Part shown: positions 9,142 to 23,556 of the stretch, piece after piece
Layout of the letters: each line of letters starts with the position of its first letter
Position numbering within the stretch: the first letter of the stretch is position 1
Origin: Guillardia theta CCMP2712
Taxonomy: Eukaryota > Cryptophyceae > Pyrenomonadales > Geminigeraceae
DNA length: 51,061 nt
Direction: 5' to 3'
NCBI RefSeq assembly: GCF_000315625.1
Contig: NW_005434559.1
Span: forward strand, 1 to 51,061
The notes under the pieces: generated by a model
Told to the model about the DNA's origin: nothing
The model's database searches: none
Seen by the model: only the letters and a program-made list of their open reading frames with translations
Position numbers and translations under genes: made by a program

Positions 9142-10787
9142 AAGGCTCTAGAGCTTTCGGATAGGCAAAATCACGGGCTGCGGTGCGCTGGAGAAGTACG
9201 GATGGAAGCGAGGGCACGAAGAGAGGCAGGCAGAGGTAGCGGTCAAGGATGTCGCGTGAGCTCACCGGCGTTAGCAAGGGACAGCCGGGGAGGCGTGTGG
9301 CAGACGAGGCAAAGATCCGATCAGGAGCGGCGGCTCAGTCGCACAGGGGCTTGGGAAGATGATCAGCCTGATATCTACAAAAAATGACTAGCAGGGTAGT
9401 GTAGAGCTTGAAAGGCAACCTACTTGATATGATGAATCCTCTGGTCATAATTTCGAAGTCCTTCGTTCATACTAACTGTCTCATTCTTCAGCAAAGGTGA
9501 TTGTATGTGTGAAGAGCCAGTTTCAAACACTTTGCAGCAGCATGAAGGAACACTTTATTCGGTTGCTTGCCCATATCTTTGAAGAAAATGCAACGACTTC
9601 AAAACCAATATATCAGCGAGACTTTCACGATTGTTCAAGTTGCTAAAGTTGGAGTCACATGACGCTCGCCGACAACGTTGACTGTTCGAGCTTTCACATA
9701 GGGCTATCCCTCTGCCTGCTGATGAAATATGCAGAACACGTTGCCTGCCAAGGGATTGGATTCAAACTTCACCATGTCGAGTCATCAAATTTTGCATCGT
9801 TGCCTTATATCCACTGCATGCTCCATGATGTCAATCGCAGTCGGGGAGGCTCCGTGAGAGACGCTGCTTGCGTCGGGCAGTGCCGCCGACTCGGTCTTCT
9901 ACGGCCGGTTTTGGCACAAATCATACTTTAGTATAGTTTTGTATTTTGAAATCTGTAACCTTTTTCTGGACACATCAAAGAGCTTTGGATTTGCTTCTGT
10001 TTTTCTCACCGTGCTTTCTATGTCTATTCTCACAAGAAATTGTTCTATTACTCTATCTATCCTTACAAAACATTGACTACTTGGTAGGATTCTCCATGAA
10101 AAACTAAACAAACTATATGAGGTTTCAGATCTTGCTCACATCAACATGGTAGGCATTTCCTTCAACAATGAGCTATACCTTGCATGCTGCAGAATGTCAT
10201 TCCTGACTACCTATACATAGAAGTCAAGTAAGCTTGCCATAAGCTCTAAATGAACCAAATGTCTTGAAACACAATCGCCTTGGTTAAGCTCCATCTCTTC
10301 GCTCCTTCTATTCTCTCGCAAGTTTGCCCATGTCCTCGTATGCCCTCACGCTCGCCATCGCTCTGGGGAAAAAATTATAAGTGTTTTAACAAAAGGGCCA
10401 AAGAACCCCTAAATTACAACTTTACAGGACTTACGGAGGGCAACAATTCCAAACGATGTGGTTTGAGCCGCCACTCCGCCCCCTTCTCTTCCCCCATCGA
10501 TCAGAGGCAGCAGAGGGCTCGGGAGAAACTCGTCGCGCCGTGATGCACGAGAGGCAACAATTCGAGGAGATGTGAGTCCAGCCTCCTTCCGCCTCCTTCG
10601 GACTCTCAGGGCCTTCTAACCACCACCGCCGCCGGCGGGCTGGGCCTCGCCGCGCCTGTGATCGGACTCCGGGCCGGCATTTCAAGTTTTGTACGGTCAA
10701 TGAGGGTCTCTTCAACTTAACTTTGAGTAAAAAGAGGGTGCTTTTGCAATCGGATTCGAACTTCGAGAAGCCTGAGGTACCATTTTC
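9142..10787. other. Gene-poor stretch
   Basis: Mixed AT-rich and ordinary sequence with no long conserved-looking frame and no tRNA-like structure that I can find. A GC-rich patch lies at about 10618-10675. Confidence 0.4.
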
Positions 10788-10923
10788 CTTTACTCAAAGT
10801 ACCCGTACGCTGGACCCGCGGCCCGGGCCCCGGGGCCCCCGCCGGGGCGGGCGGCCGGATCCGGCGATGATCTTTTTGCTTAGTTGGCGTACTAATTTTT
10901 AACTTAATTAAATTTGAGTAAAG
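10788..10923. mobile_element. MITE-like 136-bp element with 11-bp inverted ends and GC-rich core
   Basis: CTTTACTCAAA at 10788-10798 and its exact reverse complement TTTGAGTAAAG at 10913-10923 bracket a core made of CCGGGCCCCGGGGCCC-type palindromes. A related word, CTTAACTTTGAGTAAA, occurs at about 10709, and its reverse complement at about 25200 beside another GC-rich patch. No coding capacity. The mobile nature is inference from the inverted ends; no target-site duplication was established. Confidence 0.4.
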
Positions 10924-11271
10924 AAGTCGGGCTAGTACAGGGTGACTGAGCCCCGGGCCCCGGCACACTACTGAAGCATCGGAATGACAGGAGCGGTCAA
11001 GTAGACTGCGGCGGTCAAGTGGGGAGGTGAAGAAACAGCGGCGTGATAAACTTCATCGCCTCTCGCAATGGGCCATCCTCTCTTTAACTTAGTAAGATTC
11101 AGAAGAAGAGCCAACCATCCCTGAGAGACCAGAAGTCATTCATCAAGGACATTGATTTATCCATAGACTGACCAGCGCGACGAGCTGTGAGATTGTGAGA
11201 CTGTACGGTGGCCTTAGTATAGCGTGAGGGGATGAGGGAGGGAGGGAGAGAGAGTGACTTGAGGGTGTCAG

Positions 11272-14086
11272 ATGAACAAGACAAACTTGAGCAGTGATGA
11301 CATAAGTGAGGCTGTCCGCGCTATGTTTGGAAGCCCTGGGCGAAGGATGCCGGTACTGACAAAGCATGCCTGTACATCATCATCTCCTTGCCTGTACATC
11401 ATTATCTCCAAGCTTGCTCCTCGTTGCGGTTCTCTCTTGAATTGTTCTGCATCGTGCAGGTCAGACTGAACCTTGAGAAGCTGAAGAATGAGAGTCGCGA
11501 CGACATGCGTTTCTTGAGCAAGACAATGAGAGACAAAGCCGCGAGAACAGGCAGTGTCTCTTTTTCGACGCGATGCCCTGACAAGCTTTTAGCACGAGTA
11601 TCTTCCTCGCGAGTCCTCGGTCAATCCACGAGGAGGCCAAGGCTGTGGGAGTTCCGAGCAGACACGCCCCTGTCAAAAGAAGCTCTGAAAGGTTCCTGTG
11701 ATTCCTATGATAAAGAGATGACTCCCTTCGTGATGTTTCTTCCTTCTCGCCTCTCACTGTTCAGAGTTGGGACTGAAGGATCATGATATCGCCCATACTC
11801 CTCTGGAAGAAATCATTGCTGAATGTAATGGCAATCGTCAAGAAGCCGAGATAAAGTATGATCGCCGGATGCCAGAAAGATATCTTACCAAATCCTTGAA
11901 TTCTCATTGTGTCGCATGCTTTGCCAGATTCCAGTTGTTTGAACGCAAACGCCTATCTCTCATAGAACAAGCAGTTGAAATCAGAAATCGACTTGCAATC
12001 GTGAGCTGTTCTTTGAACCTAGCGGCGTCAGTCAAAATGGCCTTGTAGATGGAAGTACGACTGTCTGGTATCGACGATGCGCGAGTTTTGGTCCTTTTCA
12101 ACAAATTTGCCATAGGCAGAACGTCTAGAGTTGGCCTAGTGGTCAGGCGACTCCTGAAACTGCTCGTGTCACCCAGATGACGATTTTTCAGAAGGACGCA
12201 AGTAATGGATTGGTCACCCTCGAAGCTTGGTTGAATTGTCTAAAGGTAAGACTTTCAATCTTACTCATCTCTGCGTTCCTTCCTGAGCACACTTCTAGCA
12301 TCTGAATTATGTTCCGGAGAAGATGGATGAAGCGGATGCAATAGAGGTACGAACATTGGGAGGTGCGAGGATCTGACAGTTTGTCAGATCTTCAGGTCGT
12401 TCCGTCAAGCTAGTTTGAACCTGGGATTCTTCCGTAGCTCCCTTCAGATGATCGTCCGCAAGATTGCTCAATCGGTTTTCTCCTATTCCTTGTTATTTAA
12501 GTGCATACCGCACCCACTTCATCTATGCAGGAGGAAGTAAAGCACCGTCATAGAAAATCCTTTGAGGCAGCTGCTGTCTTACCTTAACTCTATCTCATGA
12601 TGCTTCAGGACCTAGTGAAAGAGCGGAGAAAGCGTTTCTCTCACTTCGAACAGATGCAGAATCGTCAGTTGCTGAGGTCTGAGGCAAGCGGGAAAGTCTT
12701 TATGCTTGGGTGATGGTAATTGGCAGGGAGCTTGACGATGAGGTCTCATCCCGTGACAGACTGGTGAAGATGAAAGACAGATTTTACAAGGCAGATGCAA
12801 CCTTTAGAAATCTAATGGAAGAAAGGAAGAAGAAGTTGACAGAACGACTCGCGTATCTGAAGCAGAAGCATGACGATCAGATAAGGCATGTCGAGGCGTA
12901 CAGAGAACGAATCGAAGAGGAAAAACGTCTCAAAGCCGAGAAAAAGAAAGAGATTCACAGAGAGCTGATGGAGAAGTTGGCGAGAGACAAGGAGCAGCAG
13001 GCAGCGATCAACCAATTTCAGCAGGCTGTCAAGGAAGATCTGAAGATGCGTCACCTTGAGCAGGTCGCTCGGTCACAGGAGTACAAGCGGTCAAAGCTCA
13101 TGGCGAAGCTGGAGAAGAAGGCTAAGGTGCCGCTTGAGATGGCGAGTCATAAGGCAGCCTTCAGAGAAGAGCAAGCTATGGATCACTTTCACTGGAAGAT
13201 CCAGAAAGACAAGCTCGAGGTCGTCAAGGCTGACTTACGCTGGAAAGGAAAGCTTGTTGGACTTCCTAAGGAACTTGAAAGCTACTCTGTATTGCGATCC
13301 TTCCTTCACAATCAGGTACCTTACATCAGCGCCACTTCAGTTTCATTTCATCATTTACCTCTATGAGACCTTCACCTTCATCCTTCACCTCATTGCATTC
13401 TCCTTTCATTCCATTTCGCCTTCCTTCCCACTTCTGCTGTTCTTCAATTTTATGAGCAACTTCCACCGATTGCAGAAACTCAATGCGTGCCTTGACGATC
13501 TGAGCCCCGAGCTTCCGCCAGTGCAGGAGGGAGAGGTAAGCTGACGTTTCTCCTTTCCTGTTCTTAGACTATCGTGGCAGTGGATCCCCGGGAGGGTAGA
13601 GAAAGATCTCATCTCCTCCTACAAGTTGTTTCTGTCCCCTGACAGTGGGCAGTGCACCTTGAGGATCGAGGTCAGCTCGACAGTACCTGGGCAAGAGCTG
13701 AGCTGACGTGAGTTGGCAGCTCAAGCTCCTGCAGGGTTTGGCGGATGTGTACGTGGGGAATGGAACTCTTCCTTTTCCGACTCAGCAAGAGTATCACTGG
13801 AGCTCCTGCGGCCTGGGAGCTAAGAGGTGACGGGGAGAGGTGCAGGAAGCGAAGGTAACGAGAAGCACAGGCTTGCTATCCAGTTCTTCGACCACCACTT
13901 CATGCTCGGATACTTCTATATATCCGTGTTGGGAACCAAGAACGCGTTTCAAAGCTGCTGCGAGTATGAGCTGCGATGGGATTGCAGGAAGGTAAGAGAG
14001 AGTGAGTTGGAAGCTGATTGCTCTGACGCTGATGTCAGTTGCAATCGCCTCTAGCAGAAGTCGGCGACATGTCTAAGACCCATTAG
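11272..14086 (+). CDS. Coiled-coil protein with C-terminal PPC-like beta-sandwich
   Basis: Multi-exon model from ATG at 11272 (NKTNLSSDDISEAVRAMFG). Exons encode VRLNLEKLKNESRDD, then LGLKDHDIAHTPLEE, then an EF-hand-like segment (FQKDASNGLVTLEAWLNCLK, about 12185-12245). A long charged coiled coil follows (12727-13313, e.g. EEERKKKLTERLAYLKQKH). The exon at 13475-13534 (KLNACLDDLSPELPPV) joins at phase 0 to 13584 onward (WIPGRVEKDLISSYKLFLS). The segments CTLRIEVSS, ADVYVGNGTLPFP, YHWSSCG and GYFYISVLGT resemble the bacterial pre-peptidase C-terminal beta-sandwich. The last exon ends MSKTH at 14086. Several introns seem to be under 50 bp. The joint near 13825 is unclear. Cellular role unknown. 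Confidence 0.5.
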
Positions 14087-14480
14087 AGGAAATAGAGAGC
14101 GATAATACCTCAATGAGCTTTCGCGTTCGAGTGCTTGATGGAAGTAGCTCTTGTTGTTTGTAGACATAGCACTAGTGTTTGGTTGATATACAAAGCACTT
14201 TATTCCGAATTGCTTCTCCTCTCTGAGTTCATTTGCCTTCTATACAAACAAACATTTCCCCTTGTTCCATGCCTTTTAGGTTACGAGTGAAGCTCCTGAA
14301 TTTCAAGCTCTGTCAAGCTCTGATCGTCTTCTTATCTCGTTCGCTATGAATCTCCTTGCTTTGTGAAGCATCTTCTCCATGAAGCTCCAAGCTCTGACCA
14401 TCTCCTTCTCTCCTTGTCTATAAGCTTCTTCTCCCTCCCTCTCCTCTCGATCCTACCACAAGTCCATCTTGTGTCATTGG
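14087..14480. other. Intergenic or 5' region
   Basis: Separates the end of the coiled-coil/PPC-like gene from the first supported exon of the MSP-domain gene. No feature recognised. Confidence 0.4.
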
Positions 14481-16765
<2,285 letters not shown>

Positions 16766-17030
16766 GTGACAAGAGGGGCTAGAGCTGGGCTTGAGCTGGG
16801 GCTGTTGACACGTCGCTCAGGTTTGTCTTTGCCATGGGCCTTTCTTCGTCCTTGTGGCTGCTCAACATGGGAGATCGCTTTCTTTTTCCTCTTGCGCAAT
16901 GAAAATTTACAAAAACGAAAACAATTATCTTGACGCCACGACTAGACAGAGAGAAACGAGGAGCTGACGAGAACTGACTCATGGCATCCGCATGGGGAAG
17001 AAGACGTTCTGAGGGTAGATGGCCTGCGAG

Positions 17031-17930
17031 AGATTAAGCAACGAGTGATAGTACAAGAATGCCAGCAGTCATAGAGGAGGAGATTAAGCAACGAGTGATA
17101 GTAGAAGAATGCCAGCAGTCATAGAGGAGGAGATTAAGCAACGAGTGATAGTACAAGAATGCCAGCAGTCATAGAGGAGGAGATTAAGCAACGAGTGATA
17201 GTACAAGAATGCCAGCAGTCATAGAGGAGGAGATTAAGCAACGAGTGATAGTACAAGAATGCCAGCAGACATAGAGGAGGAGATTAAGCAACGAGTGATA
17301 GTACAAGAATGCCAGCAGTCATAGAGGAGGAGATTAAGCAACGAGTGATAGTACAAGAATGCCAGCAGTCATAGAGGAGGAGATTAAGCAACGAGTGATA
17401 GTACAAGAATGCCAGCAGTCATAGAGGAGAGGATTAAGCAACGAGTGATAGTACAAGAATGCCAGCAGTCATAGAGGAGGAGATTAAGCAACGAGTGATA
17501 GTACAAGAATGCCAGCAGTCATAGAGGAGGAGATTAAGCAACGAGTGATAGTACAAGAATGCCAGCAGACATAGAGGAGGAGATTAAGCAACGAGTGATA
17601 GTACAAGAATGCCAGCAGTCATAGAGGAGGAGATTAAGCAACGAGTGATAGTAGAAGAATGCCAGCAGTCATAGAGGAGGAGATTAAGCAACGAGTGATA
17701 GTACAAGAATGCCAGCAGTCATAGAGGAGGAGATTAAGCAACGAGTGATAGTACAAGAATGCCAGCAGTCATAGAGGAGGAGATTAAGCAACGAGTGATA
17801 GTACAAGAATGCCAGCAGTCATAGAGGAGGAGATTAAGCAACGAGTGATAGTAGAAGAATGCCAGCAGTCATAGAGGAGGAGATTAAGCAACGAGTGATA
17901 GTAGAAGAATGCCAGCAGACATAGAGAAGG
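17031..17930. repeat. 50-bp minisatellite, about 18 copies
   Basis: Nearly identical 50-bp units (core AAGCAACGAGTGATAGTACA) differ only at a few positions, such as GTACAAG/GTAGAAG and CAGTC/CAGAC. The array fills the space between two convergent genes and ends about 45 bp from the stop codon of the acetyltransferase gene. Confidence 0.97.
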
Positions 17931-17973
17931 AGGAGAGATTTCCAAGGAGAAAATGAAGCGCGAACAAGGAGAA

Positions 17974-20900
17974 CTACACATGAGCCCACAAGTTCTTCAC
18001 CTGCTGGTTCCAGGAGGCGTTGGACGCAAAGGGCTGCATGGCCATCGGGTAGGACATGGCGAAGTCCGGGGGCTGCAGGAAGGGCAGACCGAAGTTGATC
18101 ATGCCAGGGTAGAGCTGCTCGGGGGGGGGAGGAAGCGGAGAGACGAGCGACTGCGATGTGATCAGGCAAACAAGAAGGCAGGAGGAAGGCAAATGAGAAA
18201 CACAGCAGCATGGCGGAAGGGGGGGGGGAAGGAGGAGGAGGAGGAGGAGGAGGAGGAGGAGGTTACCGCGGTGTACTGTTCCTTCAACAATGTCTGAACG
18301 ATCATCATGCTTGACATCTGCATGGTCGTCACGCCCCACAAAGATGAAGGTGATATGCAAGAAGATCGACAGCTCGACGACAACCATGCAAGGCAGGGAA
18401 GGGGAAGGCAGCTAAACGATCAGAGGAGGAGAGAGCATGGGAGGAGGAAGTGCAGAACGGAAGAGGTGGAGGAGGTGGTGGTGGTGGTCGTAGAGGAGGA
18501 GGACCTGTGCGCTTCTCAAAGAATTGAACTTGAGCTGATTCTTCTCAAGAAACGCAACGAGATCGTCTCGGTTTGTGCATCTGCTGTCACTTGAGTCGAT
18601 CAAACTTCAGCTCTCGCCCAGCTCACAGTGAGGACACGAAGGGTGCGTCGTCCTCAATCATGACACAGACAGGTCTGCCGGGGTCCTGCTGGATGTTAAA
18701 GATGCAAAGAATAGCATTGAAGAGAGGACGTAGGAGGCCAGGGACGAAAGGCACAGAGACGAAAACAGCGAGGAGAAGAGGAGAAGAGGAGAAGAGGAGA
18801 AGGGAATCAGAAAGCAGAGGAGGAGTCAGAAAGGAGAGGAGGAGTCAGAAAGCAGAGGAGGAGTCAGAAAGGAGAGGAGGAGTCAGAAAGGAGAGGAGGA
18901 GTCAGAAAGCAGAGGAGGAGTCAGAAAGGAGAGGAGGAGTCAGAAAGCAGAGGAGGAGTCAGAAAGCAGAGGAGGAGTCAGAAAGCAGAGGAGGAGTCAG
19001 AAAGCAGAGGAGGAGTCAGAAAGGAGAGGAGGAGTCAGAAAGGAGAGGAGGAGTCATGCTGCTTGCCTGAAGCGAGGCGCTGAAGATGGTAGAGATGTCG
19101 ACGAGGGAACTGCTTAGAGCCGCCTCCTTCATCCTCCCAGAGTCGTCATAGGGTGAGAGGTCGGCGATCTGAAGACCTGAAAGAAGGGAATGAAACATTG
19201 TCGCAAGGAGATGAGAGAGGAAGATGAAGTCAACGCAGCAGTGAAGTAGCAAAGGGAGACATTGAAGTAGCAAAGGGAGGCATGGGGAAGTAGGAGGGAG
19301 CAAGAGTCAGGTGAAAGAAGCCAGAACGCAACAAGGAGGGACAAAGGAGGAGGAGGAGGGAGGTGACAGGAAGGAGGGAAGGGCGAGGCAGAAGGTGAGA
19401 GCAAGAAGACGAGGAGGAGGAGGAGGAGAGGGGAGAGATCGAGGAATATGAAAGCAGCATCTACTTGTCCGCCGTTGTTGCTACTCGATGCGCCATCAGA
19501 ATCTCCGTTCCTGCTCTCAGTGTCACTCCCTTGCTGTCGAGCTCACAGGACCCGACATGCTCCCTCCATTGCCGTCGTCGCCGCTCCCACTACAAGCCTT
19601 GTCAGAAAAAAGTTGCTCAATAGGGCAAGAGAAGATCGAGAGAGAAGCAAGAGTGAAACGGAGAAGGGAAGAGAGCGCAAACTGAAGAGAAGGAAAGAGG
19701 AAAGAGGACAGCAGAACAGGATAGCAGATGAAGTGTAGTGGAGGAGAAGCATGCAGGTCTATCACGAACCTGCTTGGTGAGTTTGAGGAATTTGAGTTCC
19801 CATTGGTGGAGTCTGTTTGAACAACATGAGAGAAGATGTAACGCGGAACACAAAACAAGTGATGAGTTTGCTTGCCTGTTCCTGAATCTCGCAGAGAATC
19901 CAAGGATCCAGCTAGAAACATGAAGTTACGATGAGATGAACAAGCAAGAGAAGCAGCAGCAAAGGAGCTAGACAGAAGAAAAGGCTCAAGAGTCTTTCAA
20001 GAGTCTTGAAAAAGAAGAGGACAAACGAGACAAGAGAAATTTCTCGCCTGCAAGAAAGTTTGTCTGCTCGGGAGAAGACTTGCTTATGCTTGACTCTTTG
20101 TTCGCTTGCTTGCTCGCACTCTGCTTTAGGGGACGATCACAAACTCACCTTCTCCTCCTTCCTCCTTCCTCTCTTACTTGGATACCCGTTACAATGTTAC
20201 TTGCCATCCCTTTCTCAAGTAGCCGCTGCCAAGACAATTACGAATAGAAGGCAAATCAAAGATGAAGAAAAGAGAAGAGGAGGTGTGGGAAGAAAACTTC
20301 ATGGAGAGAAGAGAAGCGCAAGATAGATGAAGAGATCGTAAGAAAGATAAGAAGGCCTAGAGGAAGGGCAGGGAGCAAAGAGGACGACACGACAAGAGGG
20401 ATAAGAACTGATGATCGACTTCCACAGCATTTATACTCACTTTGTACCACTTGGCGAGATGCGAAGAAGTTCGCAAACGAACATTGAGCGTGCGGTAGGC
20501 GAAGATGTAATTCTGAACGAGGAAGTGGAGATGAGAAGAGCAACAATGGGCAAACAAACTCAGCAGCAAAAAGAGCAGCTCGGGTAAACAAGGAAGAAGC
20601 AGTCTCGATTCTATTTACCTTCTCCTCGATGGGGGCAGGTACGACTATGTTAACAGCGAGAAATCCTCTGCAGACAAAAGTCAATAAAAGACAAGGAGAG
20701 GAAAAGCGTTGCTTGAAGGTGAGAGGTCGGGGAAGGGGAGAGGGGTTTGATCGGCAAAGGAGGAAGACAGTGAGAAGGAGGAGGAAGAGGTGTTAGTGTT
20801 GGTGATCGTGAAGGAGGAAGAGGAAGGGGGAGGGCATGAAGCTGAAGAAGAACAACGGTCATGAAAGAGCAAGGCTCATCAAACCTCATCTTCGCCCACT

Positions 20901-23556
20901 CCAAGTACGCCAACGTGACGGCAGTGAGAATGTCCTGAAAAAAGTTGACAATAAGAACAGAAAGAGACAGAGACGACAAGAGACATTGCAACAACTTGAC
21001 GTTACCTGTCGTTCAGTTCCATTCTCGTCAGCGTAAAGAGGTGTACTGTCGATGCATTCGATGACGATCTGAGTCGAGAAGATAAGCGAGCGAGGGAGTA
21101 CGACAGGCTGAGAGGAGGTGAAAGGCAATGTTGCTGACCTGGTCGGGATTGTCTGGTTTTGCAGGGCCGAAATGTTCTTGAATGTACATGGCAAAGATCA
21201 AGATTTCTCCGATCGCTTGTGAACTCATGAAGAGGAAAATTGTCTTGCAGCTGAAATCTTGTCATGGTCAACAGAGCAGGAGCAAGTCAAACCGGTATGG
21301 GCTACTTCGATTGCTGTTGGCGCTTGAGGCTGGGGGAAGATGAGGACAGGAACGAAAGCTTGCGACTAGAGGCATACGCTTGTGCCGTAGCGCGTCAGAA
21401 ACTAGCTTGACGACGATGCGCTTATGGGAAGGACAAGCAACTTGCACCTGCGGGGTCGTGATGAGCGGGGTCGTGATGAGAGTCCAGAGGCGGTGGAGGA
21501 CGGGGGGGGAGCAAGAAATAAGCAGGAGGAAACAAGAGAAGCAGAGCAACAAAGAATGAGCCAAAGCAAGATTGAACATGAAATGGGCAGGGATTCGCTA
21601 TTGCCTTGGAGGTCAGATACTGTCCCAACCGACTCTCGTGCAGCTGGAAGCAAGAGACTGCGGCTAGTCAGCATGCGATTCTCTTCCTCCTCCTCCCCTA
21701 CCTCGGCCCGCAGGCTCTCGAGCCACGTCAGTCATCGCCCTGCAGGCAGTCTCAGCACCTCCCAGCTCCTCGCTCATAGGATACGCGTAGGGAGCTGGCG
21801 GCTCGCTGGCTGATCTGCTGGTGGACCCGCTGGTTCCCCCCAGCTGCCTCGCCGGCTCCCAGTCCTGGCAGGCGATGAGGTTGAGACAAGAAGCACGCAG
21901 AGCGACCAGTGTGGAAGACGGCAGGAAGGGGCCGTATCTCGCTGTGGTGAAGGGCAGCTGGACAACGATCTAGCGAAAGTGACTGGAGGGAGCTGAGAGC
22001 AGGAAGAAAGACCTGGTACTCGTCCACCAGAGCAGTCAGCTGCGCCGCAAACTGCTCTACGCTCATGGTTTGCATGTAGCTTGACACGGCCTGTCGATGC
22101 GATGAAAGGAGAGTTAGGGGGGGGGATGGGGGATGGGGGGGAGGGGGGGGGGGGGAGGGAGGAGGAGGGAGGAGGAGGAGGAAGAGAAAAAGGNNNNNNN
22201 NNNNNNNNNNNNNNNNNNNNNNNNNNNNNNNNNNNNNNNNNNNNNNNNNNNNNNNNNNNNNNNNNNNNNNNNNNNNNNNNNNNNNNNNNNNNNGAGATTT
22301 CCAAGGGGAAAATAAGCGGGAACAAGGAGAATTTCACATGAGCCCCCACTTTTTTTTCCTATTGGTTCCAGGAGGCGTTGGTCGCAAAGAGGTGCATGGC
22401 CCTCGGGTAGGACATGGCGAAGTCCAGGGGCGGCAGGAAGGGCAGCCGGAAGTTGTTCATCCCAGGGTAGAGGTGCTCGGGGGGGGGGGGAAGCGGAGAG
22501 ACGAGCGACTGCGATGTGATCAGGCAACCAAGAAGGCAGGAGGAAGGCAAATGAGAAACACAGCAGCATGGGGGGGGGGGGGGGGGATGGAGGAGAGAGG
22601 AGGAGGAGGAAGAGAAAAAGGATCGAAGCATACAGCTTTCAGCTTGTGGAGGCCGTCAAGAGGAAGTTGAAGCTGAAGGGTTTTGAGCGACATTGCGAGG
22701 TAGCGGCCTGTCTCACTCATCGTCATCTGAGCACTCAAGATGCTTGTAGCTCCCACCGAGCTTCCTCGTGTCAGGCCCATCCATCCCCCAGAATCTTCGC
22801 TTCAGCGCCTCCTGCCATGCTCTTCAGTGGAGCTCATTGGAGCTGTTCCTCACTTGTCTCCGTCGGAGGTTTCGCTGCAGCTCTTCCGTTGAGATCTGCT
22901 GGGCCGGGGCAGGTGGCTGCGAGCAATCAAGACCGGACAAGCAACGTACCATGCACGCGTTACCCGCGAGTTTGGGTCCTCGTACCCCGGGTCGTTGTTT
23001 GCCGACTGATCGCGCGACTGAGAGCTCCTGGCGCCTCCTCCATGTGACGAGGACGCGCCTCGTGTCTCAAAGAGCTGCCCGAGAGTTTTGCTGGGCATGA
23101 AGAGTGAGATGAGGAGGAGGGAGGAGGCGAGAGGTTACAGGTACCTGTAACACGTGTAGCACTTGATGAAGGAGATGAAGTCATCCGTGGAGAAGTTGTT
23201 GCTCTGAACACGCAGGCGGTCAAGATTTCGACCGCAAGTCAGCATCCTCACCCTCCACGAGGATAGACAAGTCTGAAGCGCTAGACGAGCCCCAGTAGGA
23301 AGCTCCTGCAACACAGTAAGACTCGAGAGGTTGAAAGCTCAAGGACCTGGAGGATCAGAGTGAAGTGATAGGGAGTGAGAGGAGATGGATACAGCTCCTC
23401 CTCCTGCTCCTCCTGCAGCTTCTGCTTCTTATTGTCGCCGCTCTGTGCGCCTCCGATGGCAGGGCCATTCAATTCTTCTATCCTCAGAAACTCTTGACGA
23501 GGCGAACCGCTTGGCACACATCGCCTGTGTTTCCTGCCCTCCTTACCTTGTGACAT
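17974..23556 (-). CDS. CBP/p300 (KAT3/HAC)-type histone acetyltransferase
   Basis: Many short exons read in order as a KAT11 catalytic domain. HKRIVVKLVSD lies near 21430, KTIFLFMSSQAIGEI/AMYIQEHFGP at 21139-21250, and IVIECIDSTPLY at 21006-21068. DILTAVTLAYLEWAKM is at 20885-20934, GFLAVNIVVPAPIEEK at 20619-20667, and NYIFAYRTLNVRL...HLAKWYK at 20441-20512. The segment DDLVAFLEKNQLKFNSLRSA (about 18500-18560) followed by SSMMIVQTLLKEQ matches the FDTLRRAKHSSMM region of plant HAC proteins. The WY pair of p300 (Trp1466/Tyr1467) is kept, but the Trp of p300 HIWACPP aligns with Val in NIVVPAP. I recognise no bromodomain, KIX, TAZ or PHD module. The product would be a nuclear protein acetyltransferase and coactivator. 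Two introns appear to start with GC (near 19882 and 19070). The scaffold gap and a duplicated last exon sit inside one intron. The start (MSQ at 23556) is tentative. Confidence 0.75.
18800..19055. repeat. 19-bp purine-rich tandem repeat in an intron
   Basis: About 13 copies of a 19-bp unit of the type AGAAAGCAGAGGAGGAGTC, with C/G alternation at one site. It lies in an intron of the minus-strand acetyltransferase gene, so it is pyrimidine-rich in the sense direction. Confidence 0.9.
22194..22293. other. Assembly gap (100 Ns)
   Basis: Exactly 100 undetermined bases, a conventional scaffold gap. The sequence just left of it and at 22600-22621 shares the same 3' end (GAGGAGGAAGAGAAAAAGG), so the two contigs probably overlap. 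Confidence 0.99.
22294..22569 (-). repeat. Second, lower-quality copy of the acetyltransferase's last exon (probable misassembly)
   Basis: Matches 17929-18214 nearly base for base, including the exon encoding NFGLPFLQPPDFAMSYP and its flanking intron. Substitutions are concentrated near the gap, as in a poor read end (for example a T-run in place of TTCTTCACC). It ends in a G homopolymer that joins it to unrelated intron sequence. It sits in the wrong place for a last exon, in the middle of the gene. Confidence 0.85.

Noticed and set aside
12120-12160. tRNA-like A-box (TGGCCTAGTGGTCAGG)
   Set aside because: No B-box, anticodon arm or acceptor pairing follows; it lies inside a coding gene's intron region.
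17031-17930. CRISPR-like array
   Set aside because: Units are directly adjacent with no unique spacers and the genome is eukaryotic; it is a minisatellite.
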